From assembly GCF_024713975.1 (NCBI RefSeq), contig NC_091103.1:2031501-2095500 (forward strand): a stretch of 64,000 nucleotides of DNA, read 5' to 3'. Below the pieces are notes generated by a model. That model searched no databases, had not been told where the DNA came from, and saw only the letters and a program-made list of their open reading frames with translations. The stretch comes from Paralichthys olivaceus. Lineage: Eukaryota; Chordata; Actinopteri; Pleuronectiformes; Paralichthyidae. Position numbers and translations under genes: made by a program. Each line of letters begins with the position of its first letter. The first letter of the stretch is position 1. Positions 14,001 through 26,989 of the stretch are shown here, in pieces.

Positions 14001-17000
14001 ATTTCACATGTAATCAGAAGTCAACAGATACTCACTGTTCAGTTCTGGAAAAAAACCTGCTGGTGGTGATTATAAGAAAAGTGAATATTGTCCTATTAAT
14101 GCAATCATAGGTCAAATAGTTTGGGGTGTCTCCCAGTATTATTTCTGTGTTCTAATTTCCCAAAGCAAACCAAACAGAAAGAATAACATTTTTTCTATTG
14201 GCAAAGGATAGATCTAAATAGTTTTCACCAACTTTATATACCAGCTTCCGCAGTTTCACAGAGCCTTAAGTCTTGCTTAAATGATTTGGAATTTAAAAAA
14301 TAAATCTTTATATCATGAATCAAATCAGTGACACCTTTGAACTGTCCTTACAGTATGGAGACGATGACTATGACAACATGGGGGATGACGACTATGATGA
14401 CTACTCAAAAGAATTCAATCCATACAAGAAGTCCAAAGACAGAGGCAGAGGTGAGTTCCGGCCTTCGTGGGTTTCCAGGTTTTTGTGTGTGTGGTTTTTC
14501 ATCCATCTTCTTCGGCTGTAATAATGATGCATAGGGTGTCTTACAAACCTGTATCTGATAGTGTTAAATTTCAGTTTTTCCCTAAAAACAATTCACTTAC
14601 TCTGACTTTCTGTACCAGGAGGTAAAGGAGGCCGTGGGCGAGGCAGAGGTAAAGGAGGACGGGGAATGATCAGAGGAGGAAAAGGTCGAAACAGAGGGAG
14701 AGGAAGAGGTGACATGGGGAATGATGACGACAATGACATGGACAATGGGGTAAGGTTTCTATAGTTGTTATTCAGCCCAAGTTGACTAGATATTGAATCA
14801 GAAACAGATGGCATGGACGTGTTGGTTTGTGTATTGTAGGATGGATGTGGAGGTGATGGTCCTGGACTAGGAAGGAGGAATCTGAATGACAAACACCAGG
14901 ATAAGAAAGGAAAGGCCATCTGCAAGTACTACATTGAGGGGAGATGTACCTGGGTAAGAACAGATACATGTTTGCTATTTTGACTTAATAAGGGACAAAA
15001 TATCTAAAATATTGTTGTTTTTTTTAACCTTCTGGTCTCTAGGTGTGTCTTCAAATTTTGTACCCCGGGACAAACAGATGTAATCATGTTATTTTTTAAC
15101 CATCAGGGGGACCACTGCAACTTCAGCCATGACATAGAACTGCCTAAGAAGAAGGAGCTGTGCAAGTTCTACATTACTGGATTCTGCGCTCGAGCTGACC
15201 ACTGCCCTTACATGCATGATATCCTTCACTGAGAGACTATTAGCACAAGGAAATTCTGGGTAAATTGTTGAGTGCTTATGTGTTCTGTCAAATGAAAATT
15301 GTCTCTGAATAGAGGTAGATAAATAGTAAAACTGGCTATTTGTTTTTACCAGACTCAAGTTACATTATTCAGATTTCACCTTATTTAAAGCATGATAGGT
15401 TTGGCTGAATATTTTTGCGAGTATCACTCCTTGACTCCCGTCCTACGTGAATTCCCCTGTAAGTTGTTCCACACCACAGGTAACTGTGTCAATGGCGACG
15501 AGTGTATGTTTTCACATGATGCCCTCAGTGACGACACTCAGGAGCTGCTTAACAAGGTAAGATCCAGGGCCTTATTGTTAAGGTGCATACCACACATGTC
15601 ATATAACATGCTTTGGTTTCTTGTCTTTATCTAGACCCTCAACTTTCAAACAAATGAAAAAATACAAAAGATTTTTTAAATACACCCAAACAACGAGAAA
15701 CCAAAGAGTTTATTTGTTCAAGTTATTCAGTGGTCTAAAGTACAACGAATACAGCTTTTGTGTTTATACAATTAACAAAGTTATTTCTCAAGCAGAAACA
15801 TTTTCATAAATACTTTTCCTTAAATACCTTTAGAAACAGTTCAGATACATTTATCAGTGGATTCTTTGCAACCTTCTTTTCCAGATGCTGGCAGAGGATG
15901 CCGAAGCAGGAGCTGAGGATGAGAAGGAGGTGGAGGAACTCAAGAAGCAGGGAATCAATCCTCTCCCCAAACCCCCTCCTGGAGTGGGCCTCCTCCCCAC
16001 CCCTCCTCGGCCCGTTCCTATAGACACAAACACAGGGCCTGGGGATTTTGTTGGGCCACCACCAGGAGACTTTGGGGGTCTTCCTGGACCTAACCAAGGA
16101 CCCCCAGGACCAGTACCGGGACCAGGGCCTGTCCCTATGCCGAATCCCTGTGCTGGTCCCCCTGTCCTTGGCCCTGATGGAAATCCTTTCCAAGGCATGC
16201 CCATAAATCCTAACATCCCTCCGCCCCACATGGGCCCCCCACCTCCCTGTCCTGGAGGGGGAGGTGGTGCAGGGAAGAAAATCCCCTCATTGTTTGAGAT
16301 TAAAGTTCAGCCGACAGGACAGCTGGCTCAGAAACTGGCTGTCAGGTAAGAGATTAAAAACTAAACATTAATAAACTGTTGTATTACTTACCTTTATTCA
16401 AGGGTATTATTATTATGTTATTTGTAATTATAGACCCTGACTAGACAGACAGAACACAGACCCTACAATATACCCTACATATATAATAACAGCAGAGACT
16501 ACAACCCTATCAGACCCAAGAACTGTTCATTCAGCTGTGGAAAATAAACAAATGTTATTATACCTGATTCCAAATTCTCCCTCTTATATCAGGAGCCAGA
16601 CTCCCAGTGGCAGCCAGGGTCAGACCACAGCACCTGGACCTCAAGGGGCCCCTGGTACCACCCCAATCTGCTTTCCTCCCCCGCCAGGCATGATGTCCCC
16701 TGACATGCAGAACATGGGCCCGAACCTCGGGATGAACCAAGGGCCCCCCAACATGGGCCCTGGCGGACCGCCCATGATGGGGGGATTTCCATCTGGTGAA
16801 GGTCCTCCATTTGGCGGTCCCATGCCCCCAGGTCCACCTCAGGGTGGAGGAAACTTCTACCATAACTTCCTCAATCAGCAGGAGGGTAGGACAATGGAGG
16901 GAGTGGTTCCCGAAGGTGTGTAATTCATAGTTATTAATTACTTCAAGAGTAATTATTTTGAATGTTATTGAATATTTTTCAGGTGATGGCAGCAAAGATA

Positions 17001-19279
17001 CTTTATTTCTGCTAATACATACATTGGCTGTTCCTTTTTAGGTGACAACTTTCAGGGTTTTGCTGGCATAGATGAGAGAGGAGGAGCAGGGAAATTTGGG
17101 AACCAGTCAAGTAGTCAAGACGGCTCTGCTAATGGAACATCAGCCAATCAGGGAGGGATTTCTGTTCCTGACTTCCTGCCTCCAGCACAACGTGTCCTTT
17201 TTATGAGGATCCAACAGAAGCAACAGGAAGAAGAGGAAAGAGCTCGCAGAATGGCAGAGGGAGGGGCAGAGAAGAGTAGAGACGCTGAAGGTAGAGAAAA
17301 ATCATCTGCACCACCTCTGTGTGAAATATATCTGTTATTCCTTTGTAACAGTGAGTTGTCATCTTTTCCCTTAATGCTTTGTGATTTCTCTTAAAATTTC
17401 ACATAATCATAACAATGATAATCTGTCTTTCAAGGGTAAGACGCTGTATTTAGTCTTCAGGAAAGTTGTATGATGCCTTTAAAGATTTCTTCAATGATAA
17501 TCAGTAGTATCTGCTGGAAAGTGTTATTTAGTTAACTATCACAGTTAACTCCAATACAAACATGTCTGTCGGTCCTTTCTAGGTGACTCAGGGAACTGGT
17601 ACTCCAGTGAGGATGAGGATGGTGGTAGTAGTGTGACCTCAATCTTGAAGACACTCCGTCAGCAGACCCAGGCTCCTCAAAAATCTGACTGCCCCCCAAG
17701 TGACCCCCGCCTGCAGAAGGCCTCCCCTGCCCACCCTCCGCCTCGCCCAGCAGACCCTCGCTTGTTCCGGGACCCACGCTTGGCGCGCACTGCCGAGTCT
17801 TCCTCTGACTCCTCCCACTCAGTGCCCACAACATCTTCCACCGGACCACCTGCAGACCCCAGGTTAGCTCGACTGGCTGTCGCTGCCTCAACTGGATCCA
17901 CATCCCACTCACCTCCAACCACTAAACAAGAACCTCCTCTGGTCTACAAGCCCCCGCCACTTACAACCCCAGCAGTGGAAGAGGAGGAGACAGAGCGGGT
18001 TCTACGGGACAAGCCAGTACCAATTCCTCTAGATCCACTCATGGGCATGGCTCTAAGGGATCCGCGCTCTCAACTACAGCAGTTCAGCCACATCAAGAAG
18101 GATGTTGTTCTCCACATGCCAGCTTTTGCTAAAACCATCACTTGGTCACCTGAAGATCTCCTTCCTCTCCCTATCCCCAAGCAGGACCTCCTGCCTCTTC
18201 CACCAGGCATCCCTCCTGTGTCATCTCTGGACCCCCGTCTGTCCCGTGCTCAGCAGCAGCTCCACACGTCACTTCCTCAATCACAGCCTCCTCCTGTACA
18301 GTCTCCTCCCTCCTCGGACCCACCTGCTCCCTCCTCCTCCACCTCCTCCATCCCGGACTTTGAGCTCCTGTCTCGCATCTTGAAAACGGTCAACTCCAGC
18401 CCATCGCAGAACTCCTCCCCTCCTCTCTTACCCACCTCTTCTGCCCCTATGTCAATAATGAGTCCAACCCCCATCATGCCTCTTGCCCCTGCAGAAAAGC
18501 CCGCTGACCCCCGTGTGGCTCGTAAGGGCCTGATAGACCCGCGCCTCCAGCCCCAGAAGTCAGCACTGAAGCAGCCGTCAGAACCCACACCTGCTCCTGT
18601 CTCATCTACAACTCCAGCAACAAAATCTAGCTCACCTCCTCCTACCATTGCCCCCTATGATCCAAGGCTGCTTACGTCAGGTGGGGCAGGGCGCGGTGTG
18701 GGGACTGGGGCACCAGGGGGAGCCAATGTGCTGAGCAACATCAGTCTTTATGACCCAAGGACTAACAAACCAGGCAGCCCTGGTACTAGCAGTGGCTCTA
18801 ACAACTCTCCCAACTCAGCCAGCACAGAGTCCAAACTCAGTGACACCACAACGGCTAAACCCAAGTCCAAGGAGCCCCTATTTGTTCGTAAGTCTGCGTT
18901 GGACCAACCAGAGCCAGAGAAAAGTGGAGAACAAGGGACAGACAGATACAATAGTTATAATAGGCCCCGGCCAAAGCCCGCACCCTCGCCTAACTCCACA
19001 TCCCAGGGAGCGCCCACTGCAGCAGGGGCTGCTGCAATTGGAGGTCAGGGTGTTCCTGGAGCTTCTGCAGACCAGGGGCCTGCAGGCGTCCACAACCTAC
19101 CAGTGTCCTCTCTATTTGGCGTAGTGAAACAGGCAACAAAGCCTGGTGGTGGGACTGGCAGCCCCTTCGGAGGTAACAGCCCAGCGCAGCCTGACCAGGC
19201 GGCCACAGAGCAGGACAACGCCTCACTGAAAGACGTTTTCAAAGGCTTTGACCCCACAGCCTCACCGTTCTGCCAGTGA
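8031..19279 (+). CDS. zc3h4: Zinc finger CCCH domain-containing protein 4
   Basis: ZC3H4 is a nuclear RNA-binding protein of the restrictor complex that ends non-productive early transcription. Coding exons: 8031-8110, 12274-12580, 12718-12825, 13012-13216, 13740-13894, 14354-14450, 14619-14749, 14840-14953, 15107-15218, 15447-15556, 15885-16345, 16593-16915, 17042-17290 and 17583-19279. Phases join throughout and predict 1,382 residues (human about 1,300). After an acidic start ([17 protein letters not shown]) come a KRKRKK-rich basic block, two RGG-rich and acidic stretches, and three CCCH fingers: C389/C397/C403/H407, C418/C426/C432/H436 and C441/C450/C456/H460. These are followed by [18 protein letters not shown], a long proline/glycine region, and a final 565-codon exon with many DPR(L) motifs. 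The end [18 protein letters not shown] matches the mammalian C-terminus. The exon 1 donor (GTCGAG at 8111) is weak but phase-correct. The intron after codon 436 is an AT-AC intron. Confidence 0.96.
15219..15446 (+). other. Probable U12-type (AT-AC) intron in zc3h4
   Basis: No GT-AG pair joins finger 2 to finger 3 of ZC3H4. The exon ends at 15218 and the intron opens with ATATCCTTC, an 8 of 9 match to the U12 donor ATATCCTTT. A branch-site-like TCCTTGAC lies at 15428-15435, its branch adenosine (15434) 12 nt before a terminal CCTAC. The intron is 228 nt long. Removing exactly this segment restores codon 437 (glycine) and the expected YMHGEFPCKL, as in mammals. The minor spliceosome would be needed for this message. 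Confidence 0.88.
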
Positions 19280-21560
19280 CCTTTTGATTCTGGAACCACA
19301 AAAGCATCACTTGGTTGGCTCTTGGCCTCTTTTAACGCTTTTGACACTGAGCAGATTAGTGAAAAGAAGAGAAAAGCGCACTGAGGCATCTGTCTGTAAG
19401 ACTGGTTGACAAATGTCGAACAAACGGATGTTATTCATCATGTTTCATGTACACACAGACATGTGCTGAATCAGATTCTATAAAAGACTCGGGTTTTGGG
19501 AGGGGTTTAAAAATGAATCTCTAAATCTCTATTTTAAACAAAGTTATTGATGTTTAAATAAATGTATTCATCTCAATGCTTAATGAAAATAGTTATTCAG
19601 ACAGCAGCAAAAACACATTTATATTCATTTCATTATTCCCTTTCCATTTCAGTTCTGCTTCATTTTTTGCAAATCTAATCTATGAACTGTTTGATATACT
19701 GAACTGTATATTGGGCAGTTGAAGTCGGCAGTGCTCCTGGCAACTGAAGAAACATAGGTTTCAGTTTTCTTCTCAGATTATTGGTAATTTCTGTTTAGTT
19801 GTTACAAAAAACAGCACTGAGGCAACTCCTCAAGTCCTGTTGCTGAAACATATTGTTTTCGCTACATCACTGACTTTGCATTTACTGTCCTCTTTATTCC
19901 TTTTAGAGACTGTTGTCAAACAGAAGCTTATATTTTGTCAGTATGATTCATCAAGTCACATTTTCTGCAGAAACACTTGCTACTAAATACTTAAACTCAA
20001 ATCTATATTCTGCTTGATTTTTTTTAGTATTTATTTTTCTACTTCTTTGTCGGTTTATGTCCTCTGAGGGTTGTATTAATATTTTTAATGTCTGTATCTC
20101 CTCCAGCTGTCTAACACGGTTTCATATCAGGTATTTAGCTCTTACCCCAAAACAAGCAACGTTGCTGTTTATAGGAAGTGACCTGTGACCTTTCAGTACT
20201 GCCTCCCTGCACCACTACATCACTGTTGTCCCTCCCCTCCACCTTCATTTACTTTTCGTATTTTATCAGTGAAATCGAAGAGTATGCGGTTTATAAATAT
20301 ACGTTTCTGTGGCTTTAAGGTAGCGGACATGGATATTCAATTTTGCTTCTCAGACTACAGACATCCACATCATCCTGCCCCTCCATATTTGCTGGCTGAT
20401 GGTTCGCCATGTCTTCATTGATGGTGTAGGGACATTAAACAATTTTCTGTTTTATTTTTTCTCTCTGCTGAAAAGATATTTGCTCCACCTGTAATTACAG
20501 AGCCTTTATGTGTTTCACACTGATCAGAATAGGACACTTTGATTCACTAATTATAAAAATCATTTCATTTTTAACTTTTTGTTAGGAATGGAAAGAAATC
20601 CCACAGGACATGCTGTAGATTTCTGATGATTGAAAAAAATTGCAGCATTTCAGCATCAATTTACAAGATTTTGGCTCTAGTGGTTAGTGACAATGTGAAA
20701 TCATGAACTAGAGTTGGACCTAAAATCCAATGAATGCATGAATCTTGCATTAATCTGCAGGTGCTCCCTCTTCTGTCAGTCTGAACATTTAACACAACTG
20801 AACATGTTTTCTCTCAGACTTACAGTAGAAGTGCACGCTTCATGGTGGAAATGTTCAAAGTTAGGATAAGTGATTCAATCTCCTGAACTTCCCTGACTAG
20901 TTTCTGCCTTATACCATAAACCGTTTAAGTCAGACGTGAGTGCAGCATCTGAATCAGGGTGAGGTTAAGTTACATGTTTTGTCTGGTGAGCCAGAGACTT
21001 CATTGTCAGGCTTGTCTGAAAATCAAGTCACTGTAGCGGAGCATTAAGAAGATTTGGTCTTCTTGAAGGAAAAGATTGTGCAACAGCTGTCAGGATTGTC
21101 GTCGACTGTCTTGTGTATAAATGTTGATCATTTTAATTTATTTTTTATATACTTGGGTAAATATACTTCCTCACTTGTCGTTTTTGAACTGAATCATTTT
21201 ATATATCAGGAATATGAAAGTACCACTCACCTCAGTGGGATGCAGGCAACCTGCCACAGTGTGAAGAGAGGAGAAATTTTTTTATTTGGTTTTGTGTATA
21301 AAGACTCAAACTAGCAAAATATTCACAATTGTCTCTTTCCTCCCAGGCTCATCAAAAAGCCTCTTAGCGGCTCAGTGTCAGCTAGTGTGAAAGTTATTGT
21401 TGATTTGATCTTTTATTGCTTTGTTGTTTTGTAAATTCATGTTCTTTTTTTTCTTGCAATGTAAATTTGACCAGTATCCTGTCTTTGGAGGAGTGGAGTT
21501 TTCTAACTGTACACTGTAGGTGAGGTTGTCAAAGTATTTAAATAAAGTTGATACATGATC
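19280..21560 (+). other. zc3h4 3' UTR
   Basis: AT-rich sequence without a credible coding frame follows the stop codon. A canonical AATAAA lies at 21541-21546, and an earlier one is near 19557. The distal signal gives a 3' UTR of about 2.3 kb, which is plausible for this family. No other gene is seen here. Confidence 0.55.
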
Positions 21561-22323
21561 AACCAGTTATAATTATGCTTTCAGCCACTGTCTTTGCCTC
21601 AATTTCATTTGACCAGTTTATATCTGACATGATATGAAAGCTTGATAAACACAACCTTTAGGGAAGTTGGTTTAAGACCTTTACTGCAGCCCGCCACTAC
21701 GGGGTGATTGATACACTTTGGCTTCAGTTATGGAGCTGTTATGCCATCCATCTTTACTTATAGTCTCTGGTTGATGCTAGTGTGGCTATAAATGTAGTTG
21801 TTTTTATGTTATTTTTCTTTTAGGACCTGTTAATGATAAATACATGTCATCTAAAAGGCTAAAATATATTTTTTTAGTTATCTGTATACAAGTCTACCTC
21901 AAAATGTGGATTTTAAGCTATGATTTTAAGCTTCTTAGAGAACCAGATGGGTGGGGTTTTGTAAATCAGGAAGGTTCAGGCTGTGGTCACTGAAATGACC
22001 TTTGTTGCCTTTGTTTTAATATATTTTTTTTATTTTGCCCGGTCTTTCTGCTTCCCTGTTAAAACGAGAATTATTTAAAAACGCCCTTTCACCCAGAGCC
22101 CTAAAATCCCTTTATTTGACTGACATTGTTCCTTTCTAACTTTAGGACTCCAGTGATTGGTGCTGCGCGGCTCTTGGCTCCGCCTCGGTGGATTTGGATC
22201 AGCACCCAGCCTGTTTCCTTGTTCGCTTCGATCCTGCAGTGAGTCACTTCCTGTTCCCCTCCCATCCTGCAACACTGGCTCCAAGAAGACGCATCATTCA
22301 TCCAGTAACTCAAAGGTTTCCTA

Positions 22324-22324
<1 letters not shown>

Positions 22325-22360
<36 letters not shown>
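22325..22360. repeat. (CA)n microsatellite
   Basis: An uninterrupted CA dinucleotide run of about 18 units. Confidence 0.95.
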
Positions 22361-22362
<2 letters not shown>

Positions 22363-23099
22363 GTGAGCTGCCAGTTTGCTGGGTACACGTATCTATCTGC
22401 ATGTTGTCCCTCTTTTGGCCTTCAAAAGCTGTTGTGGTTTTGAAAAAGATATCGGATGGTTTGTGCACGACTGTGGCCGAAGATAAAGATTGCTGAAGCG
22501 AGTTCTGAGTAAAAGATCCAAAGATGCTCAGTGGGGTTAATATTTAGAGACATTGCAGACCGCCAAGGTAATGAAAACTCATTGAGTATTCAGTGGTGAT
22601 GCATATTTAGTATTCATCAGAGTGTAGATGAACAGCTGTCAGATAATCAGATAAAGACAGCAGTCATATATGAGATGCTCAAACCAGCACCTCGAGCTGC
22701 ACCGGACGTTAAACTGAACATTAACTGATGTTTATTTAAGAACCACCACAGTAATATGAAACACACTTAAACCTGTTGAATGTAGAATTTGTTTGAGGGT
22801 GCTGATGCATTCATGTAGTGTAGACACACAAATATACGATTAGTCAGGTGATCTGTAGAGTGACAAAAGCTGAGGTGAACTGATCAGCAGGCTGGGTTTT
22901 TGTATGAATCATTTTCCGTCTCACAGTCGTTGTCTGAGACACACTAACACAAATCCTGGAGACGCCTGTAATTGAGCCAGGTGGATTCCTGAACCGTGCA
23001 ACCATGTGTGTCACAGTTTCACAGTGATTGCAAAACAAAAGAGCCAGACATGCAGGATTCTGTACTTAAACAAATTAAACAAGTATGACACAATAAACT

Positions 23100-23150
23100 G
23101 TTTAAAATTCAATTCAACTGTATTTGTATAGTGCCAAAGCATAATAAACA
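23100..23150. repeat. Short dispersed repeat tail
   Basis: It contains 'ttcaattcaa' followed by 'tatttgtatagtgcc', a common 3'-tail motif of fish retroposons. Only this tail is recognisable. Confidence 0.4.
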
Positions 23151-24940
23151 GAAGTGGCATTTAATTTGTTTTCATTGTAACTTTGAGCAGATTTTTCTTT
23201 ATAATGTATTCTTGAGAGTTTTTGCCCAAATAATTGTCATAAATAAAAGTCATATTGAAAATACACGAATATATGTATAAACACACAAGATCACATGATG
23301 ATGTGGTGCAGTGATTTAGAAGTCTTACTGGGCCTGTTCAGCATTTCATCTCTGTTTTTTTCGCGGAGCTCCCTGAAACACTGACAAGTTGTGTGTTCAC
23401 CTCATCTTTAATCAGTAATCTGCTTAGCTCCCTGTTCTGGAAGCTAACTGTGGTAAGTGTGTATATATAGAAGATCTGATCCTCTTAGAGAAGACTTTGG
23501 ATGGGATTTGGAGATTGACGGAATGTTGGCTGCAGTACTGCTTCTGTACTTGTGGGGACGCTGTGTATGTGAATGGCAGTGTTGATGACTGGGCTGAACG
23601 TCAGTCTCCATTCTATCAATGTGTTTTGTCTCTCTGCTTGTTTGAGACCAGGTAAACCTCTGCTTAATAAATTACATAATACTTAAATATGCCCACATGC
23701 TGCACTAAACATAGCGGTGGACACCAGGGTTAAAGAATTATTGGGCATTTATTATACTCAGGGAGCTGGTCAGAGCTATTTAATACCTTCTTTACTCAAA
23801 AACAATTAAATGGCATTGAACAGCTCAGTTTGTCTGTTAAGGACACATTCTTTTCCTATGATAGTTTTCATTCTCCAGCGTCCACACCCTCCAATCTGTC
23901 TGTCTGAGTGTTGCTTGTTCTAACATCTCCAGATAACAATCTCTGTTAAATTCCTCCCTCTGATTTCCGTATTGTCTTTATATGTTGGTAGAAAGTCAAG
24001 CATTAAACCTTCCCAATCCTGTGAAATGGCAGCTGTGATAAAATCCACTTGTAGGTGAAAACTCCACCTGATGTTGCTTTTGTGCTGCACGATATCACAA
24101 TATTCTGTCTGTCTCAGGTCTATAATCAGTTTTATCTACCTTTTAAGGAGACGAGTAGGAACTGTATGTCCTGGAGCTGACATTTTAACAGATAAAACTT
24201 AAAACACATACGCCACCATCACCGTGTTATGACTGGTTGTTATATCAGGAGGACGTTTGTTCATGTCTCTGGGGGTAACCTCAAATGTCCACTTCTGAGT
24301 CAAATTCTCTGAAAAATCAAGGAAAATCTTGACAGACATCATATCTGTCTGTCTGTCTGCAAAAACACCTCAGGGTCAGCTGTTAATCAGCTGTTCTCTT
24401 CAGGGGAAATTAAGACTTTTTAAATTCGACCATGCAAATCATTACAAATATTTAACTTGAGTTTAACAGATGCGTCAGTGATCAATATTTCTGATCTGCA
24501 CCTAAAAAAGCAGCTTATTCATGGAGCGCAAATTTACTATTTATTTTATTTAAATTGATTTTTACTCTCAATTCTTTGGATCTGATCTTGAGCTGCTTCT
24601 TGTTCTGCCTTCTTTCACTGTTCAGTATCCACCCAGCTGTTCATTCAAACTACATCAAATCAATTTTGTGAGAGTATCCGGAATATTCAGTTTGACTAAC
24701 TTGGGGCGTCATGTCATAGTTTCGCAGAACTTCCCACGTCACCGTATACGAATGATTTTTTTCTCACTGCACAGGACACTGATAGAGAAAAGACTCGACA
24801 ATGTTCACCTCGACCTTCAGCCGCAGAGTTTCTGATGAATAGATCAGCAGTCTGAGGTTGAGATGAACAAACTTATCTCACTGTGTTGGTATTTATCTGC
24901 TCAACATGTGAAAGGGGCCTTTGTGGCAGCCACATGCTTG

Positions 24941-25011
24941 GTGTGTGTGCGTGCGTGCGTGCGTGCGTACGTGCGTGTGTGTGTGTGTGTGTGTGTGCGT
25001 TGTGTGTGTGT
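24941..25011. repeat. GTGC/GT microsatellite
   Basis: Tetranucleotide GTGC units pass into a GT run, then an interrupted GT run ending near 25011. Confidence 0.9.
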
Positions 25012-25021
25012 TCGTTTGTTC

Positions 25022-25131
25022 AGATCTACTTCATACAATTGAGTACTTGTGACATCACATGTATGGCTGCATTAGTGTGTGTGTATTCGTATAGATCTGC
25101 ATTATACAATTGAGTATTTGTGACGTCACAT
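25022..25131. repeat. Imperfect 71-bp tandem duplication
   Basis: A block of about 39 bp starting AGATCT at 25022 recurs at 25093. Both copies contain 'atacaattgagta' and end in 'gacatcacat' or 'gacgtcacat'. The offset is 71 bp. GT tracts lie on both sides, which suggests duplication by slippage or unequal exchange. Confidence 0.75.
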
Positions 25132-25140
25132 AAGGACTGG

Positions 25141-25141
<1 letters not shown>

Positions 25142-25219
<78 letters not shown>

Positions 25220-25294
25220 CGCGCGCGTGTGCGTGCGTGCGTGTGTGCGCGCGCGCGCGCGTGTGCGTGCGTGCGTGTGTGCGCGCGCGCGCGC
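25142..25294. repeat. Compound GT/GC/GTGC microsatellite, alternating purine-pyrimidine
   Basis: A (GT)n run of about 68 bp passes into two GC runs separated by GTGC units. The GC plus GTGC block repeats with a period near 36 bp. The whole stretch of about 150 bp alternates purine and pyrimidine, the composition that favours Z-DNA. Confidence 0.9.
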
Positions 25295-25629
25295 TCATTT
25301 CATTCACAGTAAATATCATCTCAGATCAGTCTTGTCCTTTCAAACCAGCATGTAGTGTAATTGCAGTCAAATGAAACACCATCCAAGAGTTAGAGCCATG
25401 AAGTAAAGCTGCACTTGCTGCACTGCACAACATGCAAATCTGTGCAACTGACCAACAACAGTGTTCCATCGTTGTCAGGACAAACACACCATGAACTATA
25501 AGATGATGCTGTTTCATACTATACTTCTCTAGTGATATAAGATTAAAGCACAAAGCCTTTTTGTTTCCTGATATTTCATTGTTAGTTTTATTAGTGTGCT
25601 TTGAGGTTAGCTCACTAATTAGTGATGAA

Positions 25630-25765
25630 AACCATAGACAGTATATATAGAAGGACAACATGGCTCCCCAAAAGTGAAGCCAAACTGTCTTGATCGCCCC
25701 CTAGTGACTGGCTCCAAATTATGTCATAATCCCTGCCTCTTCCCTGTTAGTGGAAGAGGCGTAAA
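25630..25765 (+). repeat. Dispersed teleost repeat
   Basis: It contains 'acagtatatatagaagga', then 'aaaagtgaagccaaactgtc' and 'gccccctagtg'. I recognise this order as a widespread fish dispersed repeat. Related pieces in this window are at about 29165-29500, 37465-37580 and 59490-59525. Confidence 0.5.
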
Positions 25766-26989
25766 AGTCTATCCTAGTAATAAAAACTGAGCTCTCTTGT
25801 TAGTTATTTCTGTGTTGACGCTTCCTTCTGCTGATACTATAATTCAGAGAGTTATTCCCTGACTCTCTAGTTCACACCAGCTCTTCAGAGCTTTATAGAG
25901 TCTTTAACTCACTGGTTTGTTTTTTTAAGCCCACAGCTTTGGTTATGGTTCACTCTCATAGCTGTCATCAGGCAGCTGCTTTCAGCCAAAGCGCTCACAT
26001 TTCAAACACCCACACAGTTAGAGACCAGCTGGTGAACATAGTGTCCATCCTCTCCAGGGATAACAGTGTTTATCCCACCACTGTGTCATGCTAAGAATGG
26101 GACTGTCATATCTGCTGCTCCCATGAGACCGTGGCACATACACCCTACTTCCTGTTCCATGTTCCCATCAAGCCAATACTGCTTGGAAAGACACTTTCTG
26201 TGTGTGCGGAGGTTACTGCAGGTCAGGTTTTTGTGCTTCTCTTGAGGAATGATGGTCAGTCTAATTCATCAAAACAAATTCTTTCCATATCTCCTCCTGT
26301 TCTTCTCCTCATGCTCCACATTGGTCAGAGTGGGACAAGCCCATTTCTCCTCCTTGATGAATCACTTTGCGAACAAACAAAACAATGCTGTGCTTTCCTG
26401 TCATGGGGAAGAGGAACATTATATTCTCAGTCCCGCTGCAGCCAGCCTGTCTATCTGCTGAGAAAAAATCAACCCACCTCGAACTGTTTCCTCTGTACGA
26501 TGATTATCATCCTTGAATTGAAAGTTAATGTCTTTATTCAAGTTTTATAATTTAATGGCCGTGAACTTGAGAAACCTTCTAAGAAAATCTGTAAACGTGT
26601 GCATGACAGCTCTCTCTCTGTTTCTGTTGTTGCATCACTTGGTTTTGATAATTAATCTTGTGTAGCTTGTTTTTACTCTGATGTTGTTCTTTGGTTATGT
26701 AAACTCAGTCTATGAACCTGTGGTGAGTGTATTTTCTGAAGTTTTATCAGTTTGTGGAGCTGAAGTTCATGCTGTGCCTGCAGCACATTACGTTTTTATT
26801 CCAAATACTGTAATCTGTTACAAATGCAATGAATTTATGCATTCGTGTTTAGAAATGATTCTAATACATGTTATTAGAAAGACATACATATTTATCTAAT
26901 CATCTTGTCATGTTGGAGCAGTGCAGGAGCTTCACTTGATGTTCATATCAAAGATCAGGATGGTGACAAAATATGATCTCAGTGTGCGG

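Noticed and set aside
15804-16231. Two overlapping minus-strand open frames opposite zc3h4 exon 11
   Set aside because: They mirror the proline/glycine-rich exon; the plus-strand reading matches the ZC3H4 family.
25021-25374. Cys-Val or Thr-His-rich frames at the GT/GC tract as small secreted peptides
   Set aside because: They are pure microsatellite translation.
26131-26550. A 139-codon plus-strand frame in the gene-poor interval
   Set aside because: No recognisable domain, no good start context, and composition like its surroundings.
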